A program made the position numbers and the translations under genes. Below, one piece after another: positions 18,685 through 21,396 of a DNA stretch of 21,396 bases (positions are counted from its first letter, which is position 1; every line of letters starts with the position of its first letter). The DNA is taken from IMG/VR virus record IMGVR_UViG_3300034019_000383, positions 1 to 21,396 of that record; one strand, written 5' to 3'. Source of the stretch: a virus. The notes under the pieces were generated by a model that was not told the DNA's origin, searched no databases, and was given only the letters and a program-made list of their open reading frames with translations.

Positions 18685-19006
18685 GAAGCCAAAGAAAGAA
18701 TATCCTGCGCTGGAAAAGCGCAGACGCAACTCTGAGAAGCGTGCGGTATGGCTACGCAATTATCAGAGGGCGAGAGCGCGAGCGCTCACCAAGCTGGCAC
18801 AGCAATACCCCGACCAATACAAGGATTTACTTGAGAAGGAGAGGCTAACTGATGAGGCTAATGGAAGGGCGTGGTTGGATATTAGTGGCGCTACCGCTAT
18901 TGACCTTGATGTTTCTGTTCTCACATATGGAGCAGGTAACACACTTAGATCCCAAGAAGGCAACGCAGATGAGCAGGACAAAGGCTACGTGGAAGGAGAA
19001 GAATGA
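18668..19006 (+). CDS. Basic helical phage protein, 112 aa
   Basis: ATG at 18668 with GGAGG 10 nt upstream. 112 aa. Residues about 15-65 (RRRNSEKRAVWLRNYQRARARALTKLAQQYPDQYKDLLEKERLTDEANGRAWLDI) form a basic helix followed by a QYPDxY motif. I have seen this type in actinophage small proteins (R-N-Y-R-R-A-R-x-R-A-L-x-x-L-A...YP). From residue 62 on, the C-terminus overlaps the transglycosylase gene by 155 nt in another frame, so that tail may be overprinted or extended. Nucleic-acid binding is likely from charge; no direct function known. Confidence 0.7.
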   Translation: MNLKTEKPKKEYPALEKRRRNSEKRAVWLRNYQRARARALTKLAQQYPDQYKDLLEKERLTDEANGRAWLDISGATAIDLDVSVLTYGAGNTLRSQEGNADEQDKGYVEGEE

Positions 19007-19280
19007 AAACAGAGCGCTCGCAAAAGAGTATGCGTGGGTTGCGTTTGGTTGGAGAGGAGGGCAGTGGCGATGTTTGGAGTCCTTATGGACCCGTGAGAGT
19101 AGGTTTGACCACTACGCTCAGAACCAGCAAGGAAGTAGCGCTTTTGGAATTGCTCAGGTACTTGGAGAAAAGAATAGAGATCCTCGAATACAGATACTCA
19201 GAGGTCTGCGCTATATTAGAGAACGATATTCTACCCCGTGTAGAGCGAACGCTTTCTCTCTTAGAAAAGGACACTACTAA
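18852..19280 (+). CDS. Membrane-anchored lytic transglycosylase/lysozyme-like protein, 142 aa
   Basis: ATG at 18852 after AAGGAGAGG. Residues about 9-24 (WILVALPLLTLMFLFS) form a signal-anchor helix. The C-terminal domain (about 66-142) has CLESLWTRESRF with the likely catalytic Glu82, then NQQGSSAFGIAQ (91-102), QILRGLRYIRERYSTPCRAN and a final GHY. This is the SLT-like transglycosylase plan seen in actinobacterial and actinophage proteins, which cleave the MurNAc-GlcNAc bond. The anchor suggests export by the host Sec system, possibly a SAR-type endolysin. An in-frame ATG at 18969 without the anchor is an alternative start. It overlaps the 112-aa gene by 155 nt. Confidence 0.8.
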   Translation: MRLMEGRGWILVALPLLTLMFLFSHMEQVTHLDPKKATQMSRTKATWKEKNENRALAKEYAWVAFGWRGGQWRCLESLWTRESRFDHYAQNQQGSSAFGIAQVLGEKNRDPRIQILRGLRYIRERYSTPCRANAFSLRKGHY

Positions 19281-19282
19281 AA

Positions 19283-19918
19283 GTGAAACTACTTGACCTC
19301 TACTGTAAGGCAGGTGGAGCAAGTAAAGGCTACGCTGACGCTGGCTTTGAGGTAACAGGGATAGACATAAAGAAACAGAAGCGCTATCCCTTTACCTTCA
19401 TACAGGCAGACTGTCTTGATGTATTGAAGGACTTGGATTACTTGAGAACCTTTGATGTGATAGCAGCTAGCCCACCTTGTCAGACTCATAGCGCAACCAA
19501 GCACCTACGGGTAGCGCAGGGTAAGACAACAGATAAGGTGGATCTCATACCTCAAACTCGTGAGGCTTTGATAGCAAGTGGCAAGCCTTATGTTATTGAG
19601 AATGTTCCTGGAGCTCCGCTTATCAACCCTGTTCAGTTCTGTGGTTCTAGTTTTGGCTTGAAGGTCAGAAGGCATAGACTCTTTGAGTCTAACCTCGCAC
19701 TCACAGGTTCATCTTGTAAGCACAAAGAACAAGGCAGACCTGTTGGCGTGTATGGTTCTATGAAAGATGAGATACCTAGCGGAGGACGCACCGCAAAGAC
19801 TATTGAAGAAGCAAGAGAAGCAATGGGTATTGAATGGATGATATGGGGAGAATTAGTAGAGGCTATCCCACCCGTTTATACTTATGAAATTGGAAAGCAA
19901 TTAGTTAGCCTGCTATAA
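19283..19918 (+). CDS. DNA cytosine-C5 methyltransferase, 211 aa
   Basis: GTG at 19283. Motif I is LDLYCKAGGASKGYADAGF (residues 4-22, with Lys in the usual FCGAGG position). The catalytic motif is SPPC (Cys66). ENV lies at 106-108 and RRHRLFES at 129-136 (motif VIII). Motif X-like IPPVYTYEIGKQL closes the fold. The target-recognition part between motifs VIII and X is short (about 137-180), typical of small phage enzymes, so specificity cannot be read. It would methylate cytosine at C5 in phage DNA, probably to escape restriction. Last gene before the terminator at 19928. Confidence 0.9.
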   Translation: MKLLDLYCKAGGASKGYADAGFEVTGIDIKKQKRYPFTFIQADCLDVLKDLDYLRTFDVIAASPPCQTHSATKHLRVAQGKTTDKVDLIPQTREALIASGKPYVIENVPGAPLINPVQFCGSSFGLKVRRHRLFESNLALTGSSCKHKEQGRPVGVYGSMKDEIPSGGRTAKTIEEAREAMGIEWMIWGELVEAIPPVYTYEIGKQLVSLL

Positions 19919-19927
19919 TAAAACTGT

Positions 19928-19964
19928 AAAGCTCCGCAGTTCCTTATCCTTTCTGCGGGGCTTT
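19928..19964. terminator. Bidirectional intrinsic terminator between convergent operons
   Basis: A 12-bp stem (AAAGCTCCGCAG / CTGCGGGGCTTT, one G-T pair) with a 13-nt loop, followed by TCTATTTG on the plus strand and by TTTACAGTTTTATT when read on the minus strand after the A-rich side. It ends the rightward operon and the leftward operon that converge here. The loop TTCCTTATCCTTT is complementary to the first rightward ribosome-binding region. Confidence 0.85.
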
Positions 19965-19965
19965 T

Positions 19966-20145
19966 CTATTTGTCTTTGTCATTTGAATAGAACCCTGATC
20001 CCCGAAAGGAGATAGGAGGAGAGGACCAGAGTCTATTCATCATTTCGCCGCAGTCAGAGCAGGAGGGGGTGCTTGCTTCGGCGTGGATTGAACGCTCAAC
20101 GAGAGAGGTAATTGAGCAGTTCGGACATTTGTATTCGTATATCAT
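19966..20145 (-). CDS. FmdB-type zinc-ribbon protein, 59 aa
   Basis: I place the start at ATG 20145 (MIYEYKCPNC), which overlaps the stop of the adenine methyltransferase gene (ATGA). An upstream in-frame ATG lies inside that gene. C7-x2-C10 and C29-x2-C32 form the zinc ribbon, and the C-terminus SFRGSGFY matches the FmdB / putative regulatory zinc-ribbon family found in bacteria and phages. The role is probably regulatory or nucleic-acid binding; the family is poorly characterised. Last gene of the leftward right-hand operon. Confidence 0.8.
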   Translation of the reverse strand: MIYEYKCPNCSITSLVERSIHAEASTPSCSDCGEMMNRLWSSPPISFRGSGFYSNDKDK

Positions 20146-20600
20146 CTTATCACTACCACCGCAGAGGGAAATGGCGCGGAGTTCTTTTGGTTGCCAAACT
20201 TGAGACGACCTTTGATAAATCTTACCTCGTGATGGATACAATAGTTATGCCACCAATTCGTATCAGTGCGAGCAGGAACAAGGCAGACAACAACTCCACC
20301 TAGCTTTGCTTCTCTGTTTGCTTTCTCTAGCCACTTACCTATTACCCTGCCGTATGGTGGGTTGAGCCAGATAGGTTTACCTTCTGAGTCCATATTCCAA
20401 TAGCGACCAAAGGCATCTCTGCGAAATGGCTCAGGGTGATCTGGTCCATACCAATTCTCAGGTACAAGGGTGGAAGAGGAGAGTGCGGCGGCATCTAATC
20501 CAAAGTTGAACTCGTGGTTCAGTTTGTTGAAGAAGTCTTTGGGCGTACTCCAAGTATCATCGTTAGATGTACGCATACCTGTAGTAAATCCTTTTGTCAT
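20142..20600 (-). CDS. Phage Dam-type adenine-N6 methyltransferase, 152 aa
   Basis: ATG at 20600 overlaps the previous stop (ATGA). 152 aa. Early motif WSTPKDFFNKLNHEFNFGLDAAA (residues 17-39), catalytic NPPYG (80-84) and LVPARTDTNWWH (107-118) followed by FIKGRLKF are the hallmarks of the phage DNA N-6-adenine-methyltransferase (Dam, PF05869-type) family. It transfers methyl from AdoMet to adenine N6. Length is within the family. It pairs with the cytosine methyltransferase across the terminator, suggesting a double modification of the phage genome. Recognition site not predictable. Confidence 0.9.
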   Translation of the reverse strand: MTKGFTTGMRTSNDDTWSTPKDFFNKLNHEFNFGLDAAALSSSTLVPENWYGPDHPEPFRRDAFGRYWNMDSEGKPIWLNPPYGRVIGKWLEKANREAKLGGVVVCLVPARTDTNWWHNYCIHHEVRFIKGRLKFGNQKNSAPFPSAVVVIR

Positions 20601-21229
20601 TGGTAAGGACTATCTCCACCGAGATTGTTCTGTAACTTACGAAGAGAACTTTGGCAACGCCTATCAGCGGTGGAGATAGCACACTCTAGGTACGAGGCTA
20701 ACTCTTGGAGAGTAAGGTTCTCGTGGTATCTCTTGATGAGAATATCTTTATCAACTACATCTAACTTCAAGTATGCCTTCTTAATATCAATGAGCGTGGC
20801 GAGAAGGTTGCCACCTTCAGCAGGAGCAGACTGCTTCTTTGGTTGCCCATCGTTGATGAGGTTCTGAGCCTGTTCTAATACTGTATTATCTACAACGGAA
20901 GCGATGACGTGAGGCAAGAGCTGGGCTATGACGACAGTATCATAGAAGGCTTCATCAGTAAGTTTATATCCGCTACGAGTAGCCTTCTCCCTGCGAGCAT
21001 AGCGTTCTGCGTGACGCTTCATCTGCCACGCCATACGCTTCTCGTTGATGACTCGCTGGACTGTGTTCTCTTCCGATAGTAATTGGTTGAAGTGTTCTGC
21101 TCGTGAGTAGTACCACGACCAGCACTCTTGAACTACATCTTCTCGCTCAACAAAGTTGCGGTATCTACTGAAGATAGTTCTAGCTACGCTAAAGACTATA
21201 TCGCCAGCAGAGGGGTGAGTCTCAGTCAT
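20597..21229 (-). CDS. Sigma-factor-like protein, 210 aa
   Basis: ATG at 21229, overlapping the preceding stop by 8 nt. 210 aa. The N-terminal part (IFSRYRNFVEREDVVQECWSWYYSR, about residues 19-43) resembles the sigma region 2 entry helix, and the C-terminus (LDVVDKDILIKRYHENLTLQELASYLECAISTADRRCQSSLRKL, about 155-198) is a region-4-like helix-turn-helix. The middle is Lys/Arg-rich. Similar 200-aa proteins are frequent in actinophages and are annotated as sigma or DNA-binding proteins. It could direct late transcription. A repressor or other HTH protein is the alternative. Ends with ATGA overlap into the adenine methyltransferase. Confidence 0.75.
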   Translation of the reverse strand: MTETHPSAGDIVFSVARTIFSRYRNFVEREDVVQECWSWYYSRAEHFNQLLSEENTVQRVINEKRMAWQMKRHAERYARREKATRSGYKLTDEAFYDTVVIAQLLPHVIASVVDNTVLEQAQNLINDGQPKKQSAPAEGGNLLATLIDIKKAYLKLDVVDKDILIKRYHENLTLQELASYLECAISTADRRCQSSLRKLQNNLGGDSPYQ

Positions 21230-21396
21230 TGGGTAGCTCGGGCCACTTCTTATCTAATACCATAATTGCAATAGCAGAATAGTTGAGCAGGTCTATGAAG
21301 GAGTCGCGGAGGGACTCGTTACTGGGAGAGACTTTGCTATCAAGGAGGTTATTGATGCGAGCCACCTTGTCCCACATTCGCACGCGGAGTCCGTTG
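21222..21396 (-). CDS. C-terminal part of an Nmad1-like (DUF1599) protein, partial
   Basis: The frame enters at the right edge and stops at TGA 21224-21222; 57 residues are visible. RVRMWDKVARINNLLD followed by SNESLRDSFIDLLNYSAIAIMVLD fits the C-terminal signature of the nucleotide-modification-associated domain 1 family (formerly DUF1599), phage proteins linked to base modification. Its start lies beyond the window. It belongs to the same leftward operon as the sigma-like and adenine methyltransferase genes. Confidence 0.75.
   Translation of the reverse strand, partial: NGLRVRMWDKVARINNLLDSKVSPSNESLRDSFIDLLNYSAIAIMVLDKKWPELPND

Noticed and set aside
19003-19296. 97-codon plus-strand frame overlapping the transglycosylase
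   Set aside because: Kept only as a possibility in the overlap finding. The transglycosylase frame has catalytic motifs, and this frame has no recognisable pattern, so it is not listed as a gene.
20146-20241. N-terminal extension of the FmdB-type protein
   Set aside because: The extra 32 residues overlap the adenine methyltransferase in another frame; the family starts at MIYEYKC.
1-21396. CRISPR array, tRNA genes, integrase or transposon
   Set aside because: I saw no repeat-spacer pattern, cloverleaf, recombinase motif or terminal inverted repeats on reading both strands.

Overview
This window looks like part of the genome of a tailed double-stranded DNA phage (Caudoviricetes). It carries a large terminase, a portal, a scaffold-like protein, an N4-gp56-like major capsid protein and very large helical proteins of the ejected-internal-protein type, plus dozens of tiny tightly overlapping genes. 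I see no rRNA, tRNA, CRISPR array or insertion sequence. Moderate GC, a small cytosine-C5 methyltransferase, an FmdB-type zinc ribbon, a protein with a GCKTQDH-SY-CL motif, a transglycosylase of the actinobacterial style and a TGTGA-N6-TCACA site together suggest an actinobacterial host, perhaps a freshwater one of moderate GC. That host is inference. A short-tailed (podovirus) virion is suggested by the internal proteins and the capsid type, but the tail genes lie outside the window.

Layout. (1) Positions 1-16018, minus strand: the structural arm, read right to left. The order is terminase, basic Lys/Ala protein, portal, three small proteins, a 1617-aa protein, two further large helical proteins (495 and 461 aa), scaffold, major capsid protein, then a train of small genes, six of them basic or very small, running off the left edge. 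(2) Positions 16019-16747: a gene-free divergent control region. It holds an attenuator-like leader for the terminase operon, a bidirectional terminator, a CRP/GlxR-like palindrome over a TATAAT promoter, two perfect DnaA boxes next to an AT-rich hairpin (a likely replication origin), a C-rich tract, and a strong sigma70-type promoter with an 8-bp inverted repeat just downstream, facing right. (3) Positions 16748-19918, plus strand: an early or middle operon of small genes. These include three single-span membrane miniproteins, four consecutive Cys-rich miniproteins, a membrane-anchored transglycosylase overlapping the gene before it, and a cytosine-C5 methyltransferase. It ends in a strong terminator at 19928-19964. 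(4) Positions 19966-21396, minus strand, converging on that terminator: an Nmad1-like protein (partial), a sigma-factor-like protein, a Dam-type adenine methyltransferase and an FmdB zinc ribbon, all with overlapping start and stop codons.

How it may work together (inference): host sigma and perhaps the host cAMP-type regulator and DnaA act on the central region to start early transcription and replication. The phage sigma-like protein may then help switch on the leftward structural operon, for which I see no convincing sigma70 promoter. The most unusual signals are RNA-level. The 13-nt loop of the terminator that ends the rightward operon is perfectly complementary (14 nt including one stem base) to the ribosome-binding region of that operon's first gene. 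The terminase leader has a strong Shine-Dalgarno, a 20-codon ORF and an intrinsic terminator whose U-tract contains the ORF's stop codon.
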